From Ichthyophis bannanicus (taxonomy: Eukaryota; Chordata; Amphibia; Gymnophiona; Ichthyophiidae): 64,000 nt of DNA. Below, piece after piece: positions 54,480 through 64,000 of the stretch. Positions within the stretch are counted from its first letter, which is position 1. Every line of letters begins with the position of its first letter. The stretch covers positions 411,038,159 to 411,102,158 of the forward strand of contig CM066034.1 of the NCBI GenBank assembly GCA_033557465.1. The letters run 5' to 3'. Position numbers and translations under genes: made by a program. Under the pieces are notes generated by a model that saw nothing but the letters and a program-made list of their open reading frames with translations, searched no databases and was not told the origin of the DNA.

Positions 54480-54845
54480 TATCTCCCCTTCCCCCTTTTC
54501 TTTCTTTTATCTTTTTCTTCCTCTCCCCTCTCCTTTTCTTTCTTTTTTTCTTTCTTTCTTTTCCTTTCCCTCCCCTCTCCTTTTCCCTTTTCCTTCTTCC
54601 CCTTTCTTCCTTCCTTCCTTCCCCCTTCCCTTCCCCCCTCTCTCCCCTTTTTTCCCCTTTTTCCCCTCTTTCTCCCCTCCCTTCTCCTCCCCCTTTCCCC
54701 TCTCTCCCCCTCCCCCCTTTTCCCCCTCCCCTTCCCCCTCCTCCTTTTCACTCTCCCTCCCCCCTTTTTTCCCCTCCCCTTCCCCCTCCCCCTTCCTCCT
54801 TTCCCCCTCCCCCTCCCCCTTTCCCCCTTCTCTCCTCCTTCCCCC
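54480..54845. repeat. Pyrimidine tract 1 of the PLE-C right arm
   Basis: About 365 bases of nearly pure C/T directly after the gene end, reverse complement in character of 47943-48230. Together with 19127-20090 it shows that the tract is a regular part of this PLE group. Confidence 0.9.
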
Positions 54846-55628
54846 ATTGTTATAATTCATTTACAATCCAATTATCTCCTTCTTCCCCCCATTGTTATTA
54901 TTCTTTTACAATCCAATTCTTTTACAATCGTTCATTTATTATTTATTTATTTTATTGATTATAATTCCTTGCACTATCTGCTGCTTCACTATGACCTTTA
55001 ACCTATGAGAGCGGGAAAACGCCAGTACTTCTTGGGAGTTAGAACACTGCGAGTTTCATTTTGAGCAAGATAGAAGTGCAGTGCGCATTGAACGGTGAGC
55101 TTTTCTGCTCTCTTCTTTCTTCATACTTTGTTCACTATACAATGGATCTTAAAACATTTTTATCTTCTCGGACATTGTTCCCTGATAGTACCTGTTTTTA
55201 TGCTTGTTAACAGTTGTTAATTAAAATAACAAAATAGCGTGATTAGATGGTGTGACCCTTTGGGTTCATAATACTTCCGTTTATGTTTATTTGTCTTTTT
55301 CCCTCCCTTTCCCTCCTCCTTTTCCTTTTCCTTCTCCTCTTCCCTTTCTCCCCCTTCCCCCTCCCCCTTTTCTTCTTCCCCACTCCCCCTTCCCCCTCCC
55401 CCACTCCCCCCTCACCCTCCCCCACTCCACCACTCCCCCACTCCTTCTCTCTCCTTGTTTTTCTTTCTACCCTTAACAAACAATAATCATTTATTTATTC
55501 ATTTATCCATTTATTTCATTGATCACAATTCCTTTGCACTGCCTGCTTGTTCATTATAACCTCTAACCTATGAGAGCGGGAAACGTTAGTATTTCTTGGA
55601 AGTTAAGACACCGCAAATTTTACTCTAA
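54846..55628 (+). repeat. PLE-C right arm tail, first unit and start of the second
   Basis: Contains CACTATGACCTTTAACCTATG, GGGAAAACGCCAGTAC, GCGCATTGAACGGTGAGC and ACATTGTTCCCTGATAG; a second pyrimidine tract at 55290-55480; then the repeat CATTATAACCTCTAACCTATG and GGGAAACGTTAGTATTTC. The period is about 600 bases. It is cut at 55628 by E4. Confidence 0.85.
55290..55480. repeat. Pyrimidine tract 2 of the PLE-C right arm
   Basis: C/T-rich run with CCCACTCCCCC and CCCTCCCCCACTCC steps, paired with the purine tract at 47412-47545. Confidence 0.85.
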
Positions 55629-55842
55629 GGGGTATGTTTACTAAACTGCGGTAATGCCATTCACGTTAGGTTCCGCGGTAGAGGCAGAAATACCCAAATA
55701 AGGACATGGGCGGTACATCGTTACCAATAACGAGCGTTACAAGGCACCATAAAGTAACGAGCGTTACATGATAGAGGGAGCCATAGCACATTACTGCGCG
55801 TTAATCTTAAGAAGGCGCGCAGACATGTAGACACAGGAACAG

Positions 55843-55915
55843 AGCTGTAGCACAATGGTTACTACACTGACTGATGGTACAGGGGTCATGGGTTTGATCC
55901 CCAGTGTGCCTAATG
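55843..55915 (+). repeat. tRNA-like module in E4
   Basis: TAGCACAATGG (box A, 55848-55858) and GGTTTGATCCC (box B with one mismatch, 55891-55901), 43 bases apart. It is the best-preserved copy of the module found reversed in E1 at 6180-6241. No intact anticodon arm or acceptor stem is evident. Confidence 0.6.
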
Positions 55916-56123
55916 AATAAGGCTGGCTGAGGCATTATGTTTAAGTATTGGGTTGTGAGTAATTTTAGTTTTACTTTAATTAGTGCTGCCAGCAAACACA
56001 CCCTCACAGTGGCGTATCCTAAGGTGCCGCATAAGGCACCCTAGAAGGCACTCCATAGGGCACATTATAAAGGGTGCTGTCTGCCAAGGCACCCTATAAT
56101 GTCCCCTTTAGGACACCTTATAA

Positions 56124-56274
56124 CAGGGGTAGGGAACCCTGGTCCTGGAGAGCCGCAGACCAGTCAGGTTTTCGGGATATCCCTAATGAATATGCATGAG
56201 ATATATATGCATTAGAGATATCCTGCCAACCTGACTGGTTTGTGGCCCTCCAGGGCTGGATTTGGAGACCCCTG
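56124..56274. mobile_element. Palindromic hAT-type MITE inside E4
   Basis: Begins CAGGGGTAGGGAACCCTGG and ends GGAGACCCCTG; the halves are nearly inverse around GAGATATATATGCATTAGAG. Flanks CCTTATAA and CCTTACAC match at 6 of 8 positions, as expected for a worn 8-bp hAT duplication. It sits in the GGTGCCTTATA array. Confidence 0.8.
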
Positions 56275-59129
56275 CCTTACACCTCTGTCATTTAAGATTG
56301 TGAGTGGGCAAGGTGCAGATGTCCAAGACATCAAAAAGGTTAGATAGAATGCGTCACATTCCTCCTCACTTCTCACCACCACCAAAATATTGTCTATTAG
56401 ACAACTTTTTGGTGGTGGTGAGAATCCCACCAACAGATCCACATTCTACCCCCCTGCAATGGTGACAGTAGAGGGGACCATCAACCCCAGTCCTGCTGGG
56501 GAATAGACACCCTACAGGGCAGTCAATGCAGATCTGTACACACCCATAAATAAGGCAATGGCAGACAGACAGTAGGCCTGGAAAAGCATAGCTGCCCCCC
56601 AGCACCATCTGACATTCTCCAGCAGCAAGCACAGTGAGTTACCAGCAGCTGCACCCTGCAAGGTGTTCCAGCCACACACATACAAACTGCAGACAGTCTG
56701 CTAGCTAGACCATAGTGCATGTTCCTGGAGGAGATGTGTGCACCCAAACCTGGGATGTGAGCACACCCACCAAGCAGATAAGTCAGTGATTAGGCCCCAG
56801 AAAACAGAACCCACATATATCACTTAAGAGAAACACTGCACAGCACTATGGGGGAATCCAGCCATGCCGTGGTCACTGCACAGTCAGGGTGAGAGTGACC
56901 TCCCAGCAGGACATGCTGTGGCCACCCTGTCCGTGCAGGTGGTGGCTGGCCACTACAATGTCCCAGCCATTGCCCTATGCCCTGTGCAGATGCATCCAGG
57001 TCAGGCCACCCTGTCCAGGCTATACCCACAGTACTGTACTCCTCATTATGCACATTGGCAGGCTAACACTGGCACCAGTGCAAGCAGTGTGTGCTGAGGA
57101 AGGTGTTAGCAGCCACCACACACTGGATAGACAGACACACACTCCCACACCTATGCCAGCATTGTGCAACTATAGAGGCTTTTGGCAGTACTGGGCACAG
57201 TGCAGGCATGGCTGTGGTATGCAGTACTGTTGGGGTCACTCCCCAGGGTGGTGGACACTGTCAGATACCAGACCTGACACACACTCCACAGACACCAGAG
57301 AGGTTGGTATTATACAGCTCACTGAGCAGATTGTGCTAAACCTAGGAAGTGCTATGTGCCAGTAATCATTGCAACCTTTTGATATCTGTGTACCGTATTC
57401 CCGGGTTTAGGGCGGCATTGCTAACGTATGCAAGTGCTAGTATTGGGAGATGCACACAGGGCCCAACATCCTACCTGTCCAGGAGGCTGTGGATAATGGG
57501 GCCTGTGGGTGCAGGTGTTTCTGCCCCTGTTGGCCGCTGCTCTAGGGCAGGGGTTCCCAACTCCGGTCCTGGTGGGCCACACACTGTTCGGGTTTTCATG
57601 CTGTCCCTGATGAATATGCATGGCAGATATCTGCATACCATGGGGGCGGCGCATAGAAATACAGCACAGGCATCTTTATTAGCGACAGCATGGAACCTGA
57701 ATGGTGTTTGGCCTTCCAGGACTGCATTTGGGAAACTCTACTCGAGGTATTGCACATGTTTATGGTGTCTGTGCTCTGTAGGGTGAAATGTAGGTGTCCC
57801 AGGCATGTTTATTCTATCTGCAATAAAGGTTCCGTCTTTCTTATGACAGTTTATTACTGGGTAAATTATGGGGACAGGGTTAGCAGGAACCACAGCTGGG
57901 ACTTGAACCTGTGACCTTCTGCTCCTGAGCACACTGGCTGTGCATACTGCACCACACTGTTGCCACAGGGACAGTTCATTCCCTGGAGATACCATGACTG
58001 TTTGTCAGATGGAGCCTCTCTGTTGCAGTGCACGGCACCCACCTAAACGGGGCTAGGCCATGGTCTGCTGCGGCCAGATGCCACTGCCCCCTCCACCAGC
58101 AGCACCCCTCCGCCACCATGCTGCCATGCCCTTCTGCTGGTGGTGCTGGTGGTGCGCAGTCTCAGGCCATCCAGTGTGCGGGTAGGTGGCTGCCTATGGT
58201 GCGGGTTCTGGGGTAGGGGTGCCTGCATAGACGTCCACGCTTCCCCCCAGCACCGCCTGCCACGGTTCTGTGCCCTTCGGGGTAGCTGCTGGGTACTATC
58301 CCCTGTGACACTGTGGGAAACACACTCGTGCCCATGTTGGGCCTTCATCATTTGCTGTCTGGCTGCTCTGCTGTTTCAGCATTCATATGGGCCAACTAGG
58401 CATCACCTTAGTCCGCACTGTGGCCCAGCTGCACCACAGCATGTGCCGCCTGTGGCCCTCTGTATCCCCTTTTCCAGCATCTGTCCAGTTGCCCGTTCTG
58501 ACATGCCCACCCTGCTGTTGCGGAACATGTGCATGCCATAGGATACCTGTCCAATAACAAGGGAAATCCCTGATCAGCGCTATTTCACTGTGGGATCATT
58601 CACCTTATCGTGGGGACAGAGCACAGACCCTTCCACGATTAATATCTTTTTTTGGGAGCTTTCTCGGTAGTGTTTTTTGCCGTTTCCCAATATTATCACT
58701 ATTGGCCAGCTTGGTTAGGTTTTTTTCCAGTTTGTTGAGGTCATTTTCAATGTTTATGTGCCCTTTTGTTCTGTGCACATGTATCACACTTATCAGTTTT
58801 TGTAGGTTTCCCTGCCTATGCTGTACATTGCTGACATTTAAATTGTTTCTCTCCCCTGCAAATGTGCATCTAACGGCAGGTTTTCAATCGCGTTAGGATT
58901 CAGCTCTTCAGATCAGTGCGTTAGTGTGAATGGAGCCTCTCCCCGCCCACACTCTGCCCATTGACCCCTTCTCTCCACCCTTTCTCCACCTTCTGCGGTG
59001 TTTTACCGTGCCACGGAACGTCTACGATCGTTAAGTAATGATAACGTGCGTTAACGTTACTTAACGATCATTAATGTTACATAACGCGCGTTATACAACA
59101 TTACCGCAGTTCAGTAAACATACCTCTAA

Positions 59130-60357
59130 GCAAGACAGCAGTGCAGTGCGTATTGAACGGTGAGCCTCCCTCTTTTCTTCTCTCCTTATATTTTGAAACA
59201 ATCTATCTTTTTCAGATATTGTTCCCTGACTCCACTTGTTTCTACGTCTGTAAACTGTTAAAATAGTAGACAGCGTTTTTAGGTGGCGTAACCAATTGGG
59301 CTCTTATTACTTCTGTTCCACTAATCCTATTTGTTTACTCCGTGGACATTTTGAATATGTAAGATACCTTTTCGAGGGCGCAATATGCAGTATATTTTTT
59401 TTTAATAATTCATTTTTTTAAAAACACATCTTTAAGAAATGCTTTAATACTCTGTTTTTGTAAGTAATCGTTTTATGTTTACCATAATGGCGTTAAAATT
59501 CATGTTTGCAAGCGTAACTATTATTCTTAAAGATAAAGGCTACCCCTTGAAATTGCCCTCCACATCTTATGGAAGACATTTTGGTTTCATAGTGATCTTT
59601 GGGGATCCCTTATGCATTATAGCACTTTGTTTTAAACTCTGCAGCTCAAAATCAACGGTCTTGTTTTACACCTTATAAATGTCCGGTTTGCTTTGTGGGA
59701 CACCTTTAGCTTTTAAGACACCTTAATGCTTTAGTGTAATTTGTAACCATCAGCTACAATTTTTTACCTTTTATTTCTATATGACGATTATCCTTTAGAA
59801 GGTTATTGTAGAAGTTTCCTTTGTTTTGAGTATAACATGTTTTAACTTTGGTTTGTGGTTTTCTATATTGGTATCTCCAATGGCATTGCCACACATTAAT
59901 TTATACATCATTTTAGATTACTTATATTGTTATTTAATTATGTAATCATCTATTTATTCATTGCTTTTCCTAATGGTCAAAACTGTTCATTTCTAATTTT
60001 TAGTGTACCCAGTGGCAGATTCAAGGTATTTCTTTACTTTTTCCTGTATATGTGTCCTCCTCATCGCTCTTTTGTGGTTTATTTCACCATGTGTTTTCAT
60101 CCTTGTATATATTTATTTATTTTTTAATATCTATGATTACAGTAACATTCTTATACTTTTATCATTATTTATCGTTTTATGATATTTTATTAATATCTAT
60201 AGTCCTGATCAATGGATCTACATCTTCTATATGTTTTATATTTCTTTGATATTTATGATTAATGTCTTAATTAAAGGTATGTTTATTTAATTATTTTATG
60301 TTTTAATATGTTTGTAATTGTTGTTGTTATCTTTTTGAGGTGTGCTCTTTCTAAAGA
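59130..60357 (+). repeat. PLE-C right arm tail, distal part
   Basis: Resumes GCAAGACAGCAGTGCAGTGC directly after E4, continues with GAACGGTGAGCC, ATTGTTCCCTGACTCC and GTAACCAATTGGGCTC (mirrored in the left arm to about 59625), then an AT-rich stretch (59750-60340) absent from the left arm. No coding sequence is supported; short open frames are AT-driven. Confidence 0.8.
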
Positions 60358-60395
60358 CTCCCTGAAGAAGGCTTTTCAGCCGAAACGCGTTGGGG
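60358..60395 (+). ncRNA. Hammerhead-ribozyme-like motif, PLE-C
   Basis: CTCC (60358-60361), CTGAAGA (60362-60368), A, a GGCT-TTTC-AGCC hairpin, GAAA, ACGCGT palindrome, T at 60391, GGGG (60392-60395). Stem I has one U-G pair. It is followed by CACAATAAAAAAAG. It has the same layout as the PLE-A and PLE-D motifs while stem II and loop sequences differ, with base pairing maintained. Confidence 0.65.
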
Positions 60396-61281
60396 CACAA
60401 TAAAAAAAGATTTTTCACCTATAGAATTGTTGCCAGACCTTGTGTACCTGCTTGGTTAGTTCTCTATCTAGTGTGCAGGTACTTGTTGCTCCTTTTTGGT
60501 ACGGGCTGTATGGCTGGGAAGGGGTGAGTCCCCTGGTATCAGGCCTTCCAAGTGGCACTGGTGCACATTTTCACACACAGTACAAATATGTTGAGAATAG
60601 CACCTACGGCATATCGGTGCTGCCACCCATACCATCCTCTTCTCAGCCGCCATCCATCCTTCAGCACATCCATCCACCTCTGTTGGCTATGTGCAGTCAT
60701 GTCATCTTCTGCAGGCTGCTACACCATGGCCTACACTAGTACTCTTTTCCGCATTTTGGATCTTCACGCACGCCTCTCCTGTGCCTGATCTTCACATCAC
60801 CACTCCTATTCTGACCTCCTTTCGCTGCACACATCCTGCCATTTCTGACTCCGCTGGAGGACATCTCTTCCCCATCCTATGCCACACACTATCATTGTGC
60901 CATTTTACATTGGCACCCCCCTGTGCATTGATACAGCTGCCTCCCACATGCTCATCCACTTTATTGGCTGCCACGTAGGGTGCCCAAAGATCTGGCAGGT
61001 CCATTAGCTCCCACCTGTATTTCCATCCATCACCTCCAGATTGACTTTCCTTGCTACTCCTTTACCCGGCTCTAGGGTTACAGCCGTTTTCAAATGTTAA
61101 GATGCATGGTTGACACCTTATCGCCTGATGTCCCATTAACACATGTTAAATGGCCCATAGCGACTTAACGCTGGAACGCCTTCTACACGCCCAGCACCCT
61201 TTTTGCTTGTAAAACCACTTATCACTGCCGTTAACACTCGCTAACACCTGTTCCCTTAAAGTCTTTTAGTAAACATACCCC
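60396..61281 (+). mobile_element. E6: right end of another E-type element; left part unassigned
   Basis: Positions 61264-61281 read TTTTAGTAAACATACCCC, a right TIR of the family, followed by ATA. The preceding 150 bases have Harbinger-type CGCTAACACC/GGTGTTAACG words. No left TIR is found between the hammerhead and here, so the left boundary is not known. The middle (60470-61060) is C/T-rich with short frames and no recognised motif. Confidence 0.5.
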
Positions 61282-61284
61282 ATA

Positions 61285-61469
61285 GTTGGAGAGCAGGAGA
61301 CTACATGAATCAGGATCCAAAAGCAGTCTCAGAGATTTTAACCTAGATTTGAAAAGGGCCAGAGATGAAGCTTGACCTACCAATTCAGGTAATTTGTTCC
61401 AGGCATCAGGAACAGCAAGGTGGAAAGATCAAAGTCTGGATTTGACATTGGAAGAGAAGAGCACAGATA
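61285..61469. other. Spacer between E6 and E5
   Basis: About 185 bases. The reading FKRARDEA-LTNSGNLFQASG in one frame resembles a LINE C-terminal remnant, but too little is present to name it. Confidence 0.3.
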
Positions 61470-64000
61470 GGGGTATGTTTACTAAACTGCGGTAACGTTA
61501 CATAACGCGCGTTATGTAACGTTAACGATCGTTAAGTAATGATAATGCTCGTTATGATGCGTTAATGATCGTTAATGTCTCATAACGTGCGTTAACATTA
61601 CTTAACGATCGTAAAGTTCCGCGGCGCGGTAAAACACCGCAGAAGGTGGAGAGAGGGCGGAGAGAAGGGGGTCAATGGGCGGAGTGTGGGCGGGGAGAGG
61701 CTCCTTTCACACTAACACGTTGATCTGAAGAGCTGAATCCTAAAGCAATTGAAAACCTGTCGTTAGATGCACATTTGCAGGGGAGAGAAACCATTTAAGT
61801 GTCAGCAATGTACAGAAGAGGCAGGGAAACCCACAAAAAGTGATAAGTGTGATACATGTGCACAGAACAAAAGGGCACATAAACATTGAAAATGACCTCA
61901 ACAAACCGGAAAAAAACCATAACCAAGCTGGCCAATAGTGATATTAATGGGAAACATCAACCCCCCCCCCCCCCGAGAAAGCTCCAAAAAAAGATATTAA
62001 TCGTGGAAAGATCTATGCTCCGTCTCCATACAAGGGGGATGAGCCCACAGTGAAATAGCGCTGATCAGGGCTTTCCCTTGTTATTGGACAGGTGTCCTAT
62101 GGCATGCACATGTCCCGCAACAGCAGGATGGGCATGTCAGAACAGGCAAATCGACAGATGCCGGAAAAGGGGATACAGAGGGCCACAGGCGGCACATGCT
62201 GTGGTGCAGCTGGGCCACAGTGCGGACTAGGGTGATGCCTAGTTGGCCCATATGAATGCTGAAACAGCAGAGCAGCCAGACAGCAAATGATGAAGGCCCA
62301 ACATGGGCACGACTGTGTTTCCCACAGTGTCACAGGGGATAGTACCCAGCAGCTACCCCCAAGGGCACGGAAGATTGGCAGGCGGTGCTGGGGGGAAGCG
62401 TGGACACCTATGCAGGCACCCCTACCCCAGAACCCGCACCATAGGCAGCCACCTACCCGCACACTGGATGGTCTGAGGCTGCGCTCCACTAGCACCACCA
62501 GCAGAAGGGCATGTCAGCATGGTGGCAGAGGGAAACTGGTGGTGGAGGGGCAGTGGCAGCTGCCCAGAGCAGACTGTGGCCTAGCCCTGTGTAGGTGGGT
62601 GCCATGCACTGCAACAGACAGGCCCTGTCTGACGAACAGTCATGGTATCACCAGGGAACACACTGACTGCGACAGCACAGTGGTGCAGTGCTCAAAACCG
62701 GTGTATTTAGAAGCAGAAGGTCACAGGTTCAAGTCCCAGCTGTGGATCCTGCCAACCCAGTCCCCATATTTTACCCACTACTAAAACGTGCTAATACAGA
62801 CAGAACCTTTATTGCAGATGACGTAAACATGCCCAAAACACCTACATTTTACCTTACAGAGCACAGACACCATAAACATGCGCATTACCTAGAGCAGAGT
62901 CTCCCAAATGCAGTCCTAGAGGGCCAAACACCATTCAGGTTCCATGCTGCCTCTAATAAAGATGCCTGTGCTGCATTTCTATGCGCCGCCCCCATGATAT
63001 GCAGATGTAACTCATGCATATTCATGAGGGACAGCATGAAAACCCGAACAGTGTTTGGCACACCAGGACTGTAGTTGGGAACCTCTGCCGTAAAGCAGCA
63101 GCCAACAGGGGCAGACACACCCGCACCCACAGGCTCCATTATCCAATGCCTCCTGGAGAGGCAGGATGTTGGGCCCTGCGTGCATCTCCAAATACTAGCA
63201 CTTGCATACCTTGGCAATGCCACCCTAAACCTGGGAATACGGTAAACATCTATCAAATGGTTGCTATGAGTACTGGCAGATAGCAATTCCAAAGTTAAGC
63301 ACAATTTGCTGATTGAGCTGCATCATAGCAACCTTTCTGATTTCTGTGGAGTGTGCTTCAGGTCTTGTGTCTGACAGTGTTTACCACCCTGGGGTGTGAC
63401 CCCAACAGTATTGCGTACCATAGCCATGCCTGCACTGTGCCTAGGACTGGTGCGGTGGCCAGGGCTGCCAAACACCTTTATAGTTGCACAATGCTGGCAT
63501 AGGTGTGAGGATTGTGTGTCTGTCTGTCCAGTATGTGGTGGCTGCAAACACCCTCCACAGCCCACATTGCTAGCACTGTTGCCAGTATTGGCCTGCCAAT
63601 GTGCATAATGAGGAGCAAGGTACTGTGGGAATAGCCAGGATAGCATGGCCTGGCCTGGATCCATCTGTACATAGCATAGGGCAATGGCTCGGACATTGTA
63701 GTAGCCAGCCACCACCTGCATGGACAGGGTGGCCACAGCATGTCTTGCTGGTCGGTCACTCTCTCCCTGACTGAGCAGTGACCACGGCATGGTTAGGTTC
63801 CCCCATAGTGCTATACAGCATTTCTTTTATGTGATATTTATGGGTTTCTTTTGGGGCCTAATCACTGACTTATCTGCTTGGTGTGTATGCTGACATCCCA
63901 TTTCTGGGTACATGCATCTCCTCCAGGACCATGAACTATGGACTAGCTAGCAGACTGTCTGCAGCTAGTATGTGTCTTGCTGGAACACCTTGCAGGGTGC
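61470..64000 (+). mobile_element. E5: Harbinger-like element, left part, runs off the window
   Basis: Left TIR GGGGTATGTTTACTAAAC at 61470, directly followed by a GTTAACGATCGTTAAC-type array (61490-61620). The core aligns with E1 in the same orientation to the window end, including the tRNA-like module (box B about 62729-62739), the nested hAT-like MITE (about 62896-63090) and the shared 70-codon frame at 63396-63608. A C run of 15 lies at 61961-61975. The right end lies outside the window. Confidence 0.85.

Larger units (their letters stand above)
55629..59126 (-). mobile_element. E4: complete Harbinger-like element in the PLE-C right arm
   Basis: TIRs GGGGTATGTTTACTAAAC (55629) and TTCAGTAAACATACCTC (ending 59126), with TAA on both sides (55626-55628, 59127-59129). 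The uninterrupted target is present in the other PLE-C arm at 47265-47285. Contents: tRNA-like module (55843-55912), GGTGCCTTATA array (about 56000-56120), a hAT MITE (56124-56274), an antisense tRNA-like module (box B about 57900), the nested older hAT-like MITE (about 57545-57740) and a GTTAACG palindrome array (59020-59100). No transposase. Confidence 0.9.
36762..60395 (+). mobile_element. PLE-C: inverted-arm Penelope element opened by nested insertions
   Basis: The pieces are: left arm (36762-37203 and 47208-48712, minus orientation), gene start to RT (48729-49142, 49872-50842), gene end with GIY-YIG (53839-54475) and right arm (to 55628, then 59130-60395). The left arm is the reverse complement of the right arm from the GIY-YIG zinc motif through the tract and tail, including the words ACATTGTTCCCTGA, GAACGGTGAGC and GTAACCAATTGGGCTC. 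Insertions are L2 with L1-II, a GC-rich element, E3 and E4. The right arm ends with a hammerhead-like motif. Confidence 0.8.

Noticed and set aside
59475..59678. 67-codon frame in the PLE-C right arm
   Set aside because: The same sequence in the left arm (about 36770-36990) does not keep the frame, and it belongs to the non-coding tail.
60440..61004. Possible host exon in the unassigned C/T-rich stretch
   Set aside because: Short frames only, no splice-site pair or conserved motif, and bounded by a transposon terminus.

Overview
The window reads as vertebrate nuclear DNA from a large, repeat-rich genome. LINEs of the CR1, L2 and L1 types sit beside Penelope-like elements (PLEs) with GIY-YIG endonucleases, a DIRS-like tyrosine-recombinase retrotransposon and hAT/Harbinger-type MITEs. 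That mix suggests an amphibian (a caecilian is my guess) or a similar lineage; the taxon is inference. I see no host gene, rRNA, genuine tRNA or CRISPR array. Nearly every base that can be assigned belongs to a transposable element, many of them nested.

Layout. 1-249 is the right end of a DNA-transposon family called E here: TIR GGGGTATGTTTACTAAAC, 3-bp TAA/TTA target duplications, Harbinger-like. 253-2437 holds plus-strand CR1 remains. E1 (2490-6450) interrupts a minus-strand CR1 whose ORF1 (SGNH esterase) lies at 6500-7977 and which itself carries a hAT MITE. 8531-14793 is a nearly complete L1 (L1-I) with target duplications. 15355-16690 is an L2 fragment. 16700-20390 is the tail of a minus-strand PLE (PLE-D) with a hammerhead-like motif and a 1-kb purine tract. 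20399-24432 is a badly eroded minus-strand L1, followed by a 500-N gap and a decayed DIRS-like element (24933-29056). 29400-33710 is PLE-A, with hammerhead motif, RT and GIY-YIG. 33713-36761 is E2.

From 36762 to 60395 the window can be read as one Penelope element (PLE-C) with long inverted arms, opened up by later insertions. These are an L2 (37204-47207) that contains a nearly intact L1 (L1-II, 41177-46747), a GC-rich element (49143-49871), E3 (to 53835) and E4 (55629-59126). PLE-C ends at a third hammerhead-like motif. E6 and E5 close the window; E5 runs off the right edge.

The elements belong together only through nesting. Empty sites in the opposite PLE-C arm, and split reading frames, give target duplications and relative ages directly. 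The points most worth a second look are the three hammerhead-like motifs, the inverted-arm PLE architecture with pyrimidine/purine tracts, a -1 frame change shared by two PLE copies, and the E family, which combines interchangeable palindromic ends with tRNA-like modules.
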